The notes beneath the pieces were generated by a model that saw only the letters and a program-made list of their open reading frames with translations, was not told the DNA's origin and did no database searches. Made by a program: the position numbers and the translations under genes. Shown in pieces: positions 7,788 to 17,173 of a stretch of DNA of 37,687 nt. Position 1 is the stretch's first letter. Every line of letters starts with the position of its first letter. Source of the DNA: an uncultured Luminiphilus sp. (GTDB lineage: Bacteria; Pseudomonadota; Gammaproteobacteria; Pseudomonadales; Halieaceae); assembly GCA_938084055.1 (NCBI GenBank), contig CALKDK010000049.1:1-37687 (forward strand). Reading direction: 5' to 3'.

Positions 7788-8876
7788 TCACCCCTCGTCA
7801 CTACCGTGGAGCTCAGTAATGAGGTCACGTGCGCTGGCATGCAGAGGCACGGGATCCTCCGCCAGTAGTGTGATGTGCCCCACTTTACGGCCTTTACGCA
7901 ACCCCTTGCCGTAGGTCTGTATCAGGCTACGGACAGGCCCCTGCGGTAACACCCGGGGAAACTTGTTATCCAGCAAATTGATCATGGCTGCAGCGCCGAA
8001 AAATTGAGGCGCCCTCACCGGCCAGCCCAACACGCAACCGACGTGCTGGGTAAACTGGTCCGCGCCGAGCGCACCGATGGTCCAGTGACCCGTGTTGTGA
8101 ACCCGTGGCGCAATTTCATTGACGATGAGCCTGCCATCGGTCACGAAGAACTCAATTGCAAGCACGCCCACATAATCCATGGCTGTCACCAGGGAGGTCG
8201 CGTGGCGACCGGCCTCTGCTGCCATAGCATCGGATACATTGGCCGGTACAAGACTGCCAATGAGAATACCGTCGCGCATTACGTTTTCGGTCATCGGGTA
8301 GGTCACCACCGAACCTGCGACATCCCGGGCGACGATAATTGCCAACTCCCGCTCAATGGTTATTTCTACCTCGGCAATAACCGGATAGGCGTCATCGGGA
8401 ATCAGTTCGGTGGCTTCCGGGCCGGCTATGCGCCACTGCCCGCCACCGTCATATCCCCCCAGAGTGCGCTTGCATCGAACAGCTGTTCCCGGCAGCGACG
8501 CCAGCCCTGCTAACAGTTCATTCCGGTTAGCCGCGTACAACCAGGGCGAGGTAGGGATAGCCAGGGTATCGAGCATCCCCTTCTGGGTGTTGCGCTCACG
8601 CAGCACCACCAGCGCGTCGTATCCGGGTGCGAGGCCCACATCATCACGGGCTCGCCGCAGTACCCCATCGTCAATGCTTTCGCGTTCAACCGTTATGGCA
8701 TCGCTGGATTCAAGAAAGTCCTCGAGCTCGCCCTCGCCGTAAATCGGGCCCAGACCATGCACCACGGGCGTTTCATCGAGACAAAGAAAGCAGACCTCGA
8801 CACCCTGCCGGTTCGCCGCCTCTCCCAGCATCTGGCTGAGCTGGCCACAGCCGATAATACCAAGGCGCTTGTTCAA
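7788..8876 (-). CDS. purK: 5-(carboxyamino)imidazole ribonucleotide synthase
   Basis: PurK uses ATP and bicarbonate to turn AIR into N5-CAIR in purine synthesis. The 362-aa length is normal. The N-terminal [11 protein letters not shown] is the PurK glycine-rich start. The ATP-grasp core shows [18 protein letters not shown] and [11 protein letters not shown]. The metal-binding end is [15 protein letters not shown]. The gene overlaps the end of purE by 4 bases, so translation is coupled. It consumes bicarbonate, and a bicarbonate transporter is its convergent neighbour, but adjacency alone does not show a functional link. Confidence 0.96.
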   Translation of the reverse strand: MNKRLGIIGCGQLSQMLGEAANRQGVEVCFLCLDETPVVHGLGPIYGEGELEDFLESSDAITVERESIDDGVLRRARDDVGLAPGYDALVVLRERNTQKGMLDTLAIPTSPWLYAANRNELLAGLASLPGTAVRCKRTLGGYDGGGQWRIAGPEATELIPDDAYPVIAEVEITIERELAIIVARDVAGSVVTYPMTENVMRDGILIGSLVPANVSDAMAAEAGRHATSLVTAMDYVGVLAIEFFVTDGRLIVNEIAPRVHNTGHWTIGALGADQFTQHVGCVLGWPVRAPQFFGAAAMINLLDNKFPRVLPQGPVRSLIQTYGKGLRKGRKVGHITLLAEDPVPLHASARDLITELHGSDEG

Positions 8877-9358
8877 CCCCGGGGATCCTCCGGCACGTCG
8901 GCAGTCTGCTGTGCGCGATAGGCATCCAGCGCATCGGCCAGCCTTGAATCGTCATTGGCCAGAAGCGCCGCGGCAAATAGCGCCGCGTTTACTGCACCGG
9001 GCTGGCCGATGGCAAAGGTCGCCACCGGAATACCCTTGGGCATTTGCGCTATCGATAGCAGTGCGTCGGCGCCGTTGAGTACCGTTGCCGCTACCGGCAC
9101 CCCGAGTACCGGCACGGGGGTCATTGCCGCACACATACCCGGCAGGTGTGCGGCCCCCCCCGCCCCAGCAATAATGACCTTCAAGCCTCGATCGCGCGCG
9201 GAACGCGCATAGTCGTAGAGTCGATCAGGGGTGCGGTGCGCTGAAACCACCTTGGCTTCGTAGCGGACTCCCAGGGTATCCAGCATGGCAGCAGCAGCTT
9301 CCATCACGCCCCAGTCGGAGCGTGATCCCATGATGATACCCACAGCAACGTCAGTCAT
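8873..9358 (-). CDS. purE: N5-carboxyaminoimidazole ribonucleotide mutase
   Basis: Class I PurE (161 aa) shifts the carboxyl group of N5-CAIR to give CAIR, the step after PurK. Diagnostic elements are IIMGSRSDW near residue 8, [29 protein letters not shown] and [16 protein letters not shown]. The ATG at 9358 follows a GGGGAGG ribosome binding site at good spacing. It is the first gene of purEK, and the 183 bases up to the divergent GST gene should hold both promoters. I could not find a convincing PurR operator there. Confidence 0.97.
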   Translation of the reverse strand: MTDVAVGIIMGSRSDWGVMEAAAAMLDTLGVRYEAKVVSAHRTPDRLYDYARSARDRGLKVIIAGAGGAAHLPGMCAAMTPVPVLGVPVAATVLNGADALLSIAQMPKGIPVATFAIGQPGAVNAALFAAALLANDDSRLADALDAYRAQQTADVPEDPRG

Positions 9359-9542
9359 GACCGGCCTCCCCTGCGGTTACTTTCCCTTGGGATAGTCCCG
9401 CAATGAAAAGCGGGCGAGTATACCCTATGCTTTGGTCAGCTTCACCCGGCAGCAAACCGTACCCCAGGTGTTTTTCCCCGGGTCGGTGTGCCATGCCGGA
9501 TGCGTGATGACTGGCTACCCCGCTTAAGCTAAGGAGCAGCCC

Positions 9543-10184
9543 ATGGTAACGATGACAATTTGGGGCGCGGGCACGCCGCGAAGCATGCGCCCGCTCTGGA
9601 TGGCCGAGGAGCTGGGACTGCGCTACCAACACCGACCGATCAGGCCGAGGAGCGGCGAGACCCAGTCCGATGTGTATCGCACACTGAACCCCAAACAAAA
9701 AATACCCTTCCTCGAAGACGGGCAGGTAGCGCTATCCGAGAGTCTGGCCATATGCCGTTATCTTCGCGATACCTACCCTGCACCAGGGCTTTTTACACCG
9801 ACTGACATACGAACCCGAGCCAGGGAGGACGAGCTGTGCTGCCACATCTATGGGGAAATTGACCAAACCGGACTCTATGTCATGCGCCGCCACGGGGACC
9901 TCGCTGCGATTTATGGCGCATCCAAAGCCGCTGTGACAGCCTCTCAGTCCTACGTCGAGGGGCAACTTGCGATCCTTGCCGCCGTGCTGGGCACCGAAGA
10001 CTTCCTGATGGTGACTCAATTTGGACTGCCCGACCTGCTTCTGGTCTCCTGCCTGGATTGGGCAGACGCCTGCAATGTACCCCTGCCTCAAAACCTGAGA
10101 AGCTATCGAGAGCGCATAGCGCTACGGCCGGCCTACCGGCACGCCTTCCGCATTAATTACCCTGAATCGCAAGGAGATACATAA
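9543..10184 (+). CDS. Glutathione S-transferase family protein
   Basis: This 213-aa cytoplasmic protein has an N-terminal thioredoxin-fold domain (residues 1-80) ending in the GST marks KIPFLEDGQVALSESLAICRYL, where the Glu-Ser pair binds the glutathione gamma-glutamyl group. A mostly helical C-terminal domain follows, with FGLPDLLLVSCLDWA matching the conserved N-capping region. An AAGGAG site precedes the ATG. The stop codon overlaps the next start (TAATG), so it is translationally coupled to the CoA-transferase gene. In such a cluster it may catalyse a glutathione-dependent isomerisation or lyase step rather than detoxification, but the substrate is unknown. Confidence 0.87.
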   Translation: MVTMTIWGAGTPRSMRPLWMAEELGLRYQHRPIRPRSGETQSDVYRTLNPKQKIPFLEDGQVALSESLAICRYLRDTYPAPGLFTPTDIRTRAREDELCCHIYGEIDQTGLYVMRRHGDLAAIYGASKAAVTASQSYVEGQLAILAAVLGTEDFLMVTQFGLPDLLLVSCLDWADACNVPLPQNLRSYRERIALRPAYRHAFRINYPESQGDT

Positions 10185-11377
10185 TGGGCGCACTCGATGG
10201 CCTGAAGGTAGTTGACCTCACCAGCATGGTATCGGGTCCGGTCGCGGCCATGATGCTGGCTGACCAGGGTGCACGCGTCATTAAAGTGGAGCCTCTGGCA
10301 GGCGAACAGATGCGCCATCTCGGGAGTCAGCACAACGGTCTTACGCCGGCTTTTTTTTCCTGCAACCGAGGTAAGGAATCCATTGCCCTCAACCTGAAGT
10401 CCCAGGAGGGGAGGGAAATCCTGCTGAAACTGGCACAGGATGCGGACGTTTTTATCCAGAATTTCCGCCCCGGCGCCATTGAACGAATGGGCTTTGGCGA
10501 GGAGGTCTTGAGAGCCACTAACAAACAGCTCATTTATGTCTCAATCAGTGGCTTTGGTGAACTCGGACCCTACGCAGACAAACGCGTTTATGACCCGATC
10601 GTCCAGGCGCTCTCCGGTGCTACCGACATACAGGCTGACAAGGTGACCGGGGACCCCAACATGTTCCGGATCATTATCGCCGACAAGGTCACATCGCTGA
10701 CGGCAGCCCAGGCGATCAGTACAGCGCTTTACGCCAGAGAAAAAAATGGCGAGGGGCAGCACATACGCCTCTCAATGCTCGACACGATGCTCTCTTTTGT
10801 CTGGCCCGAGGCCATGATCGGCCTGACCTACGCTGAGCTGGAGTTCGATCCCCGCAAATCAGGCGGCGCTATGGATCTGGTTTATAAAACACGGGACCGT
10901 TACATCACTGCGGGAGCGATTTCCGACAGGGAATGGCAGGGCATGTGCAGGGCGCTGCAGCGCGAAGACTGGATAGATGACGAACGTTTCAGGACGGCGA
11001 CAGCGCGCTTTAAAAACGTGGCCGAACGAAAGGAGTTGACCGCCTCTGAAATAGAGAGATGGTCGAGTGACGATATCCTGTCTCGCTTTGAGGCGGAGGG
11101 CGTACCCTGCGCCCCCCTGCTCACTCGGGAAGAACTTTTGCATCATGAGCAGGTTAATGCCAACGGAACCATTCAACGTCTTCATTTCGACGGCTTCGGT
11201 GAGGTCCGGCAACCGCGTCCCGCAGCGCAGTTCAGTAAAACACCCAGCGCAATCGCCGGCCCGGGCCCCGGGCTCGGTGAACACGGGCGTGCGATTCTTG
11301 CCGAGTTGGGTTACACCCCGACGACGATTGAGCAGTTGATCAAAGATGGCAACACCAGGGTGAAAGACCCCATTTAA
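10184..11377 (+). CDS. CaiB/BaiF-type (class III) CoA transferase
   Basis: This 397-aa enzyme moves CoA between carboxylic acids. Family marks are GLKVVDLTSMVSGPVAAMMLAD at the N terminus, GARVIKVEPLAG, NRGKESIALNLK, ADVFIQNFRPGA and RVYDPIVQALSG, which holds the predicted catalytic Asp that forms the acyl anhydride. The C-terminal part (DILSRFEAEGVPCAPL, PGPGLGEHG) is also typical. It overlaps the GST gene and is followed 15 bases later by an SDR gene, so the three form an operon. It probably activates or deactivates an acid handled by the neighbouring enzymes; the acid is not identifiable. Confidence 0.94.
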   Translation: MGALDGLKVVDLTSMVSGPVAAMMLADQGARVIKVEPLAGEQMRHLGSQHNGLTPAFFSCNRGKESIALNLKSQEGREILLKLAQDADVFIQNFRPGAIERMGFGEEVLRATNKQLIYVSISGFGELGPYADKRVYDPIVQALSGATDIQADKVTGDPNMFRIIIADKVTSLTAAQAISTALYAREKNGEGQHIRLSMLDTMLSFVWPEAMIGLTYAELEFDPRKSGGAMDLVYKTRDRYITAGAISDREWQGMCRALQREDWIDDERFRTATARFKNVAERKELTASEIERWSSDDILSRFEAEGVPCAPLLTREELLHHEQVNANGTIQRLHFDGFGEVRQPRPAAQFSKTPSAIAGPGPGLGEHGRAILAELGYTPTTIEQLIKDGNTRVKDPI

Positions 11378-11392
11378 TGCTGGAGGGCTGAA

Positions 11393-12169
11393 ATGAAGAA
11401 CGTTTGTCTGGTTGTAGGTGCAGGAGCGGGCATAGGTGGCAGCGTTGGACGGAAATTTGCCAAGCACGGCTACCACGCCGCACTCTGCCGCCGCAGCAAT
11501 GCTGAGGGACTCGCACACCTGGTCGAGGAGATTGAGGCGGAGGGGGGCTCTGCATCCGGTCATTTAATCAATGCCGCAGAGGAAGGGGCCATTGAACGAC
11601 TGGTCGAAGACGCTGCACAGATCGGTCCCATTGAAGTGGTGCTGTTCAACCTGGGGGCCCAGATCGGTACCCGCTCACTCGAGGCAACCTCGCTAAAGAC
11701 TTTTGAGTTGGGCTGGCGTATGGCCTGCTTCGGTCTGTTCAGGTTGGCGCAATCAGTCATCCCTACCATGGCCGCCCGGGGCAGCGGTACGTTACTGGTC
11801 ACCTCGGCAACTGCGGCGGTGAGGGGCAATGCGGGCCAGCATTCTCACGCCGCCGCTATGGCGGGCCGGCGCATGCTGTGCCAATCGCTCAATGCTGAAT
11901 ATGCCCATCAGGGGATTCACGTGGCGCATATTTTGGTTGACGGTGCCGTCGATGCACCGGACACACTGGGGAAAATGCTGGGCAAGGCGACCTTCGAAAA
12001 GCTTCGCCAAACCCGCGGGATGGACCATGACGGCCTGTTACTGCCTGGGGAAATCGCCGAGACCTATTTCCATATTGCCCACCAACATCGTTCCGCCTGG
12101 ACCCATGAGCTGGATTTGCGGGCATACTCTGACCTCGCCTGGTGGAACCACGAGACACAGGTTCTGTGA
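11393..12169 (+). CDS. SDR-family protein with catalytic Tyr and Lys replaced
   Basis: This 258-aa Rossmann-fold protein has a clear nucleotide-binding start, VVGAGAGIGGSVG, and the SDR serine (Ser138 in LLVTSATAAV). Where the invariant Tyr-x-x-x-Lys should be, the sequence reads HSHAAAMAGRR, giving His152 for Tyr and Met156 for Lys. The fold and cofactor site therefore look intact, but classical proton transfer is lost. It may use other residues, act only as a binding or structural partner, or belong to an atypical SDR group. It follows the CoA-transferase gene by 15 bases with a GGAGG-like site (CTGGAGGG) before the ATG. I am sure of the superfamily and not of any reaction. Confidence 0.85.
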   Translation: MKNVCLVVGAGAGIGGSVGRKFAKHGYHAALCRRSNAEGLAHLVEEIEAEGGSASGHLINAAEEGAIERLVEDAAQIGPIEVVLFNLGAQIGTRSLEATSLKTFELGWRMACFGLFRLAQSVIPTMAARGSGTLLVTSATAAVRGNAGQHSHAAAMAGRRMLCQSLNAEYAHQGIHVAHILVDGAVDAPDTLGKMLGKATFEKLRQTRGMDHDGLLLPGEIAETYFHIAHQHRSAWTHELDLRAYSDLAWWNHETQVL

Positions 12170-12293
12170 GAGTGCACTGATGGCTGTAAGCGGTCCCCCG
12201 GGGCGCGACCCCGTGGTCGGCGAGTCAAAAATTAAATGCTGGACCAAGAGTTGATTGCAGCCAAAAAGCACGCACTAACCGGAGGAATAACCC

Positions 12294-13142
12294 ATGACTA
12301 TCAATGTAATACCCAGCGGTGCTCCCTGTGGCGCGACACTTACCGGCATCGATCTCAGTCAGCCTCTGTCTGATGATGCCATTACTGAAATCCGAGGCCA
12401 CTGGCTCGAACACAAAGTCGTCGCATTCCCGGACCAGGTGCTCAACCCTGAGGATCTGCAGCGGATAGCCCGTTACTTTGGCGAGATTGGCGCTGATCCA
12501 TTTTTTGGCCACATTGAAGGTTACCCCAACATATGCGCCATCCAGCGCAATGCCGACGAAAAGACGTCCATCTTTGCCGAGACATTCCATACCGACTGGA
12601 GTTTCATGTCGGTGCCCCCGGCCGCGACGACACTCTACGGCATCACCATTCCCCCCTGCGGCGGCGATACGCTGTTCGCCGACCAGACCAAGGCCTATGA
12701 AGAAATGCCCGACGATCTGCGGGAGCGTGTCGAGGACCTCACGGCGATTCATTCAGCCGCACTGGGCTATGCTCCGGATGGCGCTTACGGCGATAAGGAT
12801 CAGGAAAGTGGCCGTAGCATGCAGATCAAGCCCAGTGACAAGGCCCGTGAAACTTGTTCACATCCATTCATAAGGACCCATCGGGAAACGGGTAAGAAAG
12901 CGCTTTTCTCATCGGCAGCCTATATACAGGGCTTTGCTGATATGACGTCGGAAGCGTCCCAGGCTTTGCTGATGGAGCTCTACCAATACCAGACCCAGGA
13001 GAGGTTCCTGTACCGCCACCAATGGCAAGCCAGGATGCTGGTCATGTGGGACAACCGATCGCTGCTGCACGCCGCCACGGGCGGTTACGACGGGTACGAT
13101 CGACTCCTACACCGTATTACCATTGCAGATAGTGCCTGGTAG
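12294..13142 (+). CDS. TauD/TfdA-family Fe(II)/2-oxoglutarate dioxygenase
   Basis: This 282-aa enzyme would hydroxylate its substrate using O2 and 2-oxoglutarate. The facial triad is visible: FHTDWSF supplies His and Asp, and the distal His is in WDNRSLLHAATGG. The following RLLHR supplies the Arg that binds 2-oxoglutarate. The N-terminal GATLTGIDLSQPL and CGGDTLFADQ are also family features. A strong GGAGGAA site precedes the ATG. It lies 124 bases after the SDR gene and is probably part of the same catabolic unit. Members act on taurine, aryloxyalkanoates, alkylsulfates and others; the substrate here cannot be told. Confidence 0.93.
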   Translation: MTINVIPSGAPCGATLTGIDLSQPLSDDAITEIRGHWLEHKVVAFPDQVLNPEDLQRIARYFGEIGADPFFGHIEGYPNICAIQRNADEKTSIFAETFHTDWSFMSVPPAATTLYGITIPPCGGDTLFADQTKAYEEMPDDLRERVEDLTAIHSAALGYAPDGAYGDKDQESGRSMQIKPSDKARETCSHPFIRTHRETGKKALFSSAAYIQGFADMTSEASQALLMELYQYQTQERFLYRHQWQARMLVMWDNRSLLHAATGGYDGYDRLLHRITIADSAW

Positions 13143-13277
13143 GGCGTGAAAAAACCTCATGGAAAGCGCGCCGCAGTACAGAGCATAAGGCCTGGACAGA
13201 CAGGGGTGGTGTTAAGCTCGACGGCCGCTGGCCAGAACGGTGTCGGGTCCAGCCACCCACGGAAATTTTGACGCGCA

Positions 13278-14726
13278 ATGCCAATTCAAACACTCCAGGT
13301 CCTCGTCTTCGTTGCCATCACAGTCCTCATCGCAGGTCTTACATGGCGTCGCTGTGCGAGAGATGCTGCGCGGCTGAACCATAAAACAACGACGCGTGAT
13401 GATGTTTTCCTCGCCGGACGTGGACTCGGCTGGATTGTGGTCGCGGGTTCGATCACCCTGACCAACCTGAGCACTGATCAACTGGTTGGCATGAACGGCA
13501 ACCAGATGGCATTGCTCGCTTTGTGGGAATTGTCAGCGGTGGTGGGTCTGGTCATTCTCGCCCGGGTTATTTTACCGGTGTACTACCGCTATCAGTGCAC
13601 CACAACCACTGAGCTCCTGGAGAAACGCTACGGCGACTATCGCATCCGCGCCTTAATCGGGCTGCTTTTTCTTCTGGGTAATTTGTTTATTTTCATACCC
13701 GCCATGCTCTACAGCGGATCGTTGTTCATGCAGACCCTGTTCAACGTAGACCTGCCCATCATCGTGATTGCCGCGGCCTTTGCCACCATCGGCGCCGCGT
13801 ACGCCGTGCTGGGAGGGCTGAGGGCTGTGGCTGTCTCCGACGCCTACAGTGGCGTTTTGCTCCTCAGCCTGGGGGTGGTTGTCGTCATCCTGTCACTCGC
13901 CGCAATCGACTTTGATTTTTCCGGCATTCCGACGGAGCGACTTACGCTCATTGGCGATAATGCCTCTCCTATTCCCTGGCATACCCTGCTGACCGGCATG
14001 CTCTTCATACAGATTTTCTACTGGGGCACCAATCAAACTATCACCCAGCGTGCCATGGCCTCTCCCACGGTCAAAGAAGGTCAAAAAGGGGTACTGGCTG
14101 CGGCCCTGATCCGACTGGTCATAATACCCCCCATGGTTGTCCTACCCGGAATCGTGTCATTCAAGCTTTATGGTGATATTGGGGATGCCGCTTTCGGCAG
14201 AGTGGTGGGCGAGGTCCTGCCGCTGTGGCTTTCAGGGGCCTTCGCGGCCGCCATCGCCGCAGCGGTGCTGACCAGCGTCAACAGCGTACTCAATTCCTCT
14301 ACGGCACTTTATGTCTGTGATATCCACGAACGGTTTATTGCACCGGCACCCGACCTGCGCCGCCTCAATCTCATTATCACAGTCAGTTTCGTATTGATTG
14401 GTTTGGGCATGGTGCCCATCTATGCCCAGGCGGAAAGTATTATTAATCTTGTGCAGGAGCTGTATGGCCTGCTCAGCATGCCTATCTTGTCAGCCTTCAT
14501 CGTCGGTTTGTTGTTTCGTGATGTCGCGGCGGGCGCTGCGATTGTTGCCGTTGTCCTCGGTGTCGCACTCTACGGGTTTTTCTCTTTCGTATGGGCGCCC
14601 TTCCACTACATTCATATGATGTTTATCACCGTGATTTTTTGTGTGGCGGCCGCACTGCTGGTGAGTCGCTTCCTGTTCGGCACTTCACCGCTGTGGTCTC
14701 CCGCTATTTTCCGGGCGCCCGCATAA
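13278..14726 (+). CDS. Sodium/solute symporter (SSS family), vSGLT-like probable sugar carrier
   Basis: This 482-aa inner-membrane protein has about 13-14 hydrophobic helices. It follows the Vibrio SGLT pattern closely: DDVFLAGRGLGWIVVAGSI, TNLSTDQLVGMNG, FYWGTNQTITQRAMA, EGQKGVLAAALIRL and SVNSVLNSSTALYVCDI. From memory of the vSGLT galactose site, the equivalents of Asn64, Gln69, Glu88, Ser91 and Asn260 appear kept (Asn63, Gln68, Glu84, Ser86 and Asn252 here), and the Lys294 position is Arg. This argues for a hexose or galactoside rather than an amino or organic acid. It sits after the dioxygenase (135 bases) and is convergent with the alpha-galactosidase, so it could serve either cluster; I favour the galactose module. 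The ribosome binding site is weak. Confidence 0.88.
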   Translation: MPIQTLQVLVFVAITVLIAGLTWRRCARDAARLNHKTTTRDDVFLAGRGLGWIVVAGSITLTNLSTDQLVGMNGNQMALLALWELSAVVGLVILARVILPVYYRYQCTTTTELLEKRYGDYRIRALIGLLFLLGNLFIFIPAMLYSGSLFMQTLFNVDLPIIVIAAAFATIGAAYAVLGGLRAVAVSDAYSGVLLLSLGVVVVILSLAAIDFDFSGIPTERLTLIGDNASPIPWHTLLTGMLFIQIFYWGTNQTITQRAMASPTVKEGQKGVLAAALIRLVIIPPMVVLPGIVSFKLYGDIGDAAFGRVVGEVLPLWLSGAFAAAIAAAVLTSVNSVLNSSTALYVCDIHERFIAPAPDLRRLNLIITVSFVLIGLGMVPIYAQAESIINLVQELYGLLSMPILSAFIVGLLFRDVAAGAAIVAVVLGVALYGFFSFVWAPFHYIHMMFITVIFCVAAALLVSRFLFGTSPLWSPAIFRAPA

Positions 14727-14845
14727 CGCTGGCCATTCGCTCAGGACACGCCAAGCCCTCGGGCAGTAACCATAGCCAGTTCCAGCTCTGATCGGGCAGG
14801 GCAAAGCCAGCGGCTTTTGCGGTGACCCCCTGCACTGCTCATAAC

Positions 14846-14878
14846 AAAAAAAACCAACCCCTCAGGCGACGGAGCGCC
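14846..14878 (-). terminator. Possible terminator of the alpha-galactosidase gene
   Basis: On the minus strand a short GGCG/CGCC stem with a 6-base loop is followed 11 bases later by a run of eight T residues (A-run at 14846-14853 on the plus strand). It lies 14 bases after the GH36 stop codon. The T-run is clear but the stem is short and the gap long, so the call is tentative. Confidence 0.35.
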
Positions 14879-14891
14879 CCCCCTCGGAAGG

Positions 14892-17042
14892 CTATCCGGA
14901 TTCCTGAACGCGCTCGAGGTGGTAAATGAAGAGCGTCTCGGGTGCCATAATGGGGAGCTCGATTCCCAGTCGTACCAGTACGGCGCCGGGGATCGGTTCT
15001 CGAGCGAGTCCAGTAGCATGGCTGGAGAGCACCGCCCCATAGTGGTTTGGCCACACCAGACGCACGCGATAGCAGGCTGTTTCATCGAGTCCACGAAATC
15101 GATAGCGTCTGGGAAAGACATCAACGGTGTTGTACAACCGCGCAGCGGCAAACAGACCCTCGGCCTGGGTACCGTCGACTACCGCCCAGGCCATCTCACC
15201 ATCCGGGCGGTCAATACGCAGCGCCCGGCCACCGTGCAGGAGAGCACGATGGCGTTTATAAAGCTCGATCAGTGCACGCAAAGTATCTTCATCGTCCTGG
15301 TCAAGGCCATCAGGATCCATCTCGATACCAAGGTGGCCCCAGAGGGCGACGCCACCCCTAAAGGCCAATGTATGGCGACGCCCCGTCAGATGACAGACTT
15401 GCGAACCGATATGACACCCCATCACCTCAGGGGGCAGAAACAAAGAGAAGCCGCGCTGGATCACCAACCGGTCCAGCGCGTCATTGCTGTCTGAGGTCCA
15501 AAAGCGACTCACGTACGGCAAGACACCCAAGTCGACCCGTCCCCCGCCCGAGGCACAGCTCTCTATTTCGACATCGGGAAAGCGGAGCTTCAGTCGCTCC
15601 AGCAAACCATAAAGTGACTGTATCTGTCTGTGGGCGGCTGGGTGGCCTTCTGCATTTCCCGCCTGGTGAATCTCGCGGTTCATGTCCCATTTCAGGTAAG
15701 TGATGGCATGACTGGACAACAGATCGGAAATCACCTCAAACAGATATTCCTGCACCTCCCCACGGCCAAGGTCCAAAACCAACTGCTGCCGAGCCAAAAG
15801 CCGCGGCAGCGGGTCATGATTTAGCACCCAATCCGGATGGCGACGATACAGATCACTGTCTGGGCTCACCATTTCCGGCTCTATCCACAGGCCAAACTCC
15901 ATACCCTGATCCTGACACGCCGCGATCAGCGGGTTCAGGCCACCGGGTAATTTCTCCCTGTCGACCTGCCAGTCACCCAGTGACGACCCGTCGCTGTTGC
16001 GTCCCAAAAACCAACCATCGTCCAGAACAAAACGCTCAATACCCAAATCCCCCGCGCTCTCAATCAATCCCAGCAGCCGCGCCTCATTAAAATCAAAGTA
16101 CGTGGCTTCCCAGGTATTGAACTGCACAGGCCGGGCCTTACCCCGCAGGCCTGAGACGTTCGGGAAACGATCCCGAACCAGTTGGTGCCAACTGTCAGAT
16201 AGCCCCCCCCGCCCGCGATCAGTGGCGGCGCACCAAACTGTGGGGCTGGTGTAGACGGCCCCGGGCTCAAGGTCTATCTCGCCAGGGGTTAATAGTTCAC
16301 CCAACTGCATATAACGCCGTCCATCGGATAACTGTTCTACGCGAATCTGGGAGTTACCGCTCCAGGCCAGGTGGCAGGCAAGTACCTCCCCCAGGGTTTC
16401 ACTCGCACCCTTTTGATGCACCATGAGATAAGGAGGGCTCTGGTGAGAAGTCCGGCCGCTGCGGTTTTCCCTGACATGAGCCCCCTGCTGGATAGCCTGC
16501 GTCTGCGCTTGAAATTCCAGACCCCAACGACCCCCAAAACCGCTGCAGTGGGTTAAATGGTCGGGTACCGGCACAGTGATATTGCACTCATCAACGGCGA
16601 GTTTCCCCGCCGAACTCTGGTTGGTAATACAGACCCGCAGGGCAACGATCGGAAGATCTGGATCCAGCATCAATTCGTACCGCACCCCGACCTCGGTGAC
16701 CTGGCAGTAGGCCTCTAAGTTCAGCTGATTGGGGCTGAGCTGATTCGCTGCCCGCACCACGGGATGCAGTTGCCAGCCTGTTCTACCCCTGCGGGTTGCT
16801 ATTCCTGGATGGCCCAGAAATCCTGATGACGCATCGGGCAGCAGGGCCAGAGGTGTCGAGCCAGGGAGTGCAGCGGGTGCGTCCCCACGATCGAGAAGAC
16901 CGAGATTATCGGCAGTAAAGTGGTGAATAGGCGGCCCGAAATAGACAAGGGCGGGCAGCCGGTGCCGACAGTCAACAATCAGCGAGGTATTGCCGTTGGC
17001 CAGCTGATAGCAGGGATCGATCTCTGGCGATTCCGTTGGCAT
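14892..17042 (-). CDS. Alpha-galactosidase, GH36
   Basis: This enzyme releases terminal alpha-linked galactose from melibiose, raffinose and related oligosaccharides. It has 716 aa, typical of bacterial GH36. Visible are FNTWEATYFDFNE, FVLDDGWFLGRN, GLWIEPEMVSPDSDL, YLKWDMNRE with the nucleophile Asp453, and FWTSDSNDALDR with the probable acid/base Asp518. There is no signal peptide, so it works in the cytoplasm on imported sugar. The ATG at 17042 (MPTESPEI) is chosen; an in-frame GTG at 17090 would add 16 residues. It is divergent from the galT-galK-GH42 operon with 131 bases between, and convergent with the SGLT-like symporter. Confidence 0.95.
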   Translation of the reverse strand: MPTESPEIDPCYQLANGNTSLIVDCRHRLPALVYFGPPIHHFTADNLGLLDRGDAPAALPGSTPLALLPDASSGFLGHPGIATRRGRTGWQLHPVVRAANQLSPNQLNLEAYCQVTEVGVRYELMLDPDLPIVALRVCITNQSSAGKLAVDECNITVPVPDHLTHCSGFGGRWGLEFQAQTQAIQQGAHVRENRSGRTSHQSPPYLMVHQKGASETLGEVLACHLAWSGNSQIRVEQLSDGRRYMQLGELLTPGEIDLEPGAVYTSPTVWCAATDRGRGGLSDSWHQLVRDRFPNVSGLRGKARPVQFNTWEATYFDFNEARLLGLIESAGDLGIERFVLDDGWFLGRNSDGSSLGDWQVDREKLPGGLNPLIAACQDQGMEFGLWIEPEMVSPDSDLYRRHPDWVLNHDPLPRLLARQQLVLDLGRGEVQEYLFEVISDLLSSHAITYLKWDMNREIHQAGNAEGHPAAHRQIQSLYGLLERLKLRFPDVEIESCASGGGRVDLGVLPYVSRFWTSDSNDALDRLVIQRGFSLFLPPEVMGCHIGSQVCHLTGRRHTLAFRGGVALWGHLGIEMDPDGLDQDDEDTLRALIELYKRHRALLHGGRALRIDRPDGEMAWAVVDGTQAEGLFAAARLYNTVDVFPRRYRFRGLDETACYRVRLVWPNHYGAVLSSHATGLAREPIPGAVLVRLGIELPIMAPETLFIYHLERVQESG

Positions 17043-17173
17043 GACGACACGCTCTACTTTGGGGCTGGCAAGACGGGGTGAGACACCCACGGGTAACAGG
17101 ATACCGCGAGGCGGCGGCTGAGATACACTTTGTGTCTGGATGTTTTAGGGGCCGAGGCAGTCCTGGAGGAAAT
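17043..17173. promoter_or_regulatory. Divergent control region of the galactoside genes
   Basis: These 131 bases separate the alpha-galactosidase and galT starts and must hold both promoters. A small dyad, ACAC-TTT-GTGT at 17125-17135, is the only symmetric element I see and could be an operator. No regulator gene lies in the cluster. Strong -35/-10 pairs could not be assigned by eye. Confidence 0.3.

Noticed and set aside
9359..9542. PurR operator or purine riboswitch before purE
   Set aside because: No ACGCAAACG-type palindrome or conserved riboswitch core could be recognised.
12196..12240. GC-rich dyad after the SDR gene as a terminator
   Set aside because: The CGGGG/CCCCG stem is only five base pairs with no T-run, and the dioxygenase gene follows on the same strand.
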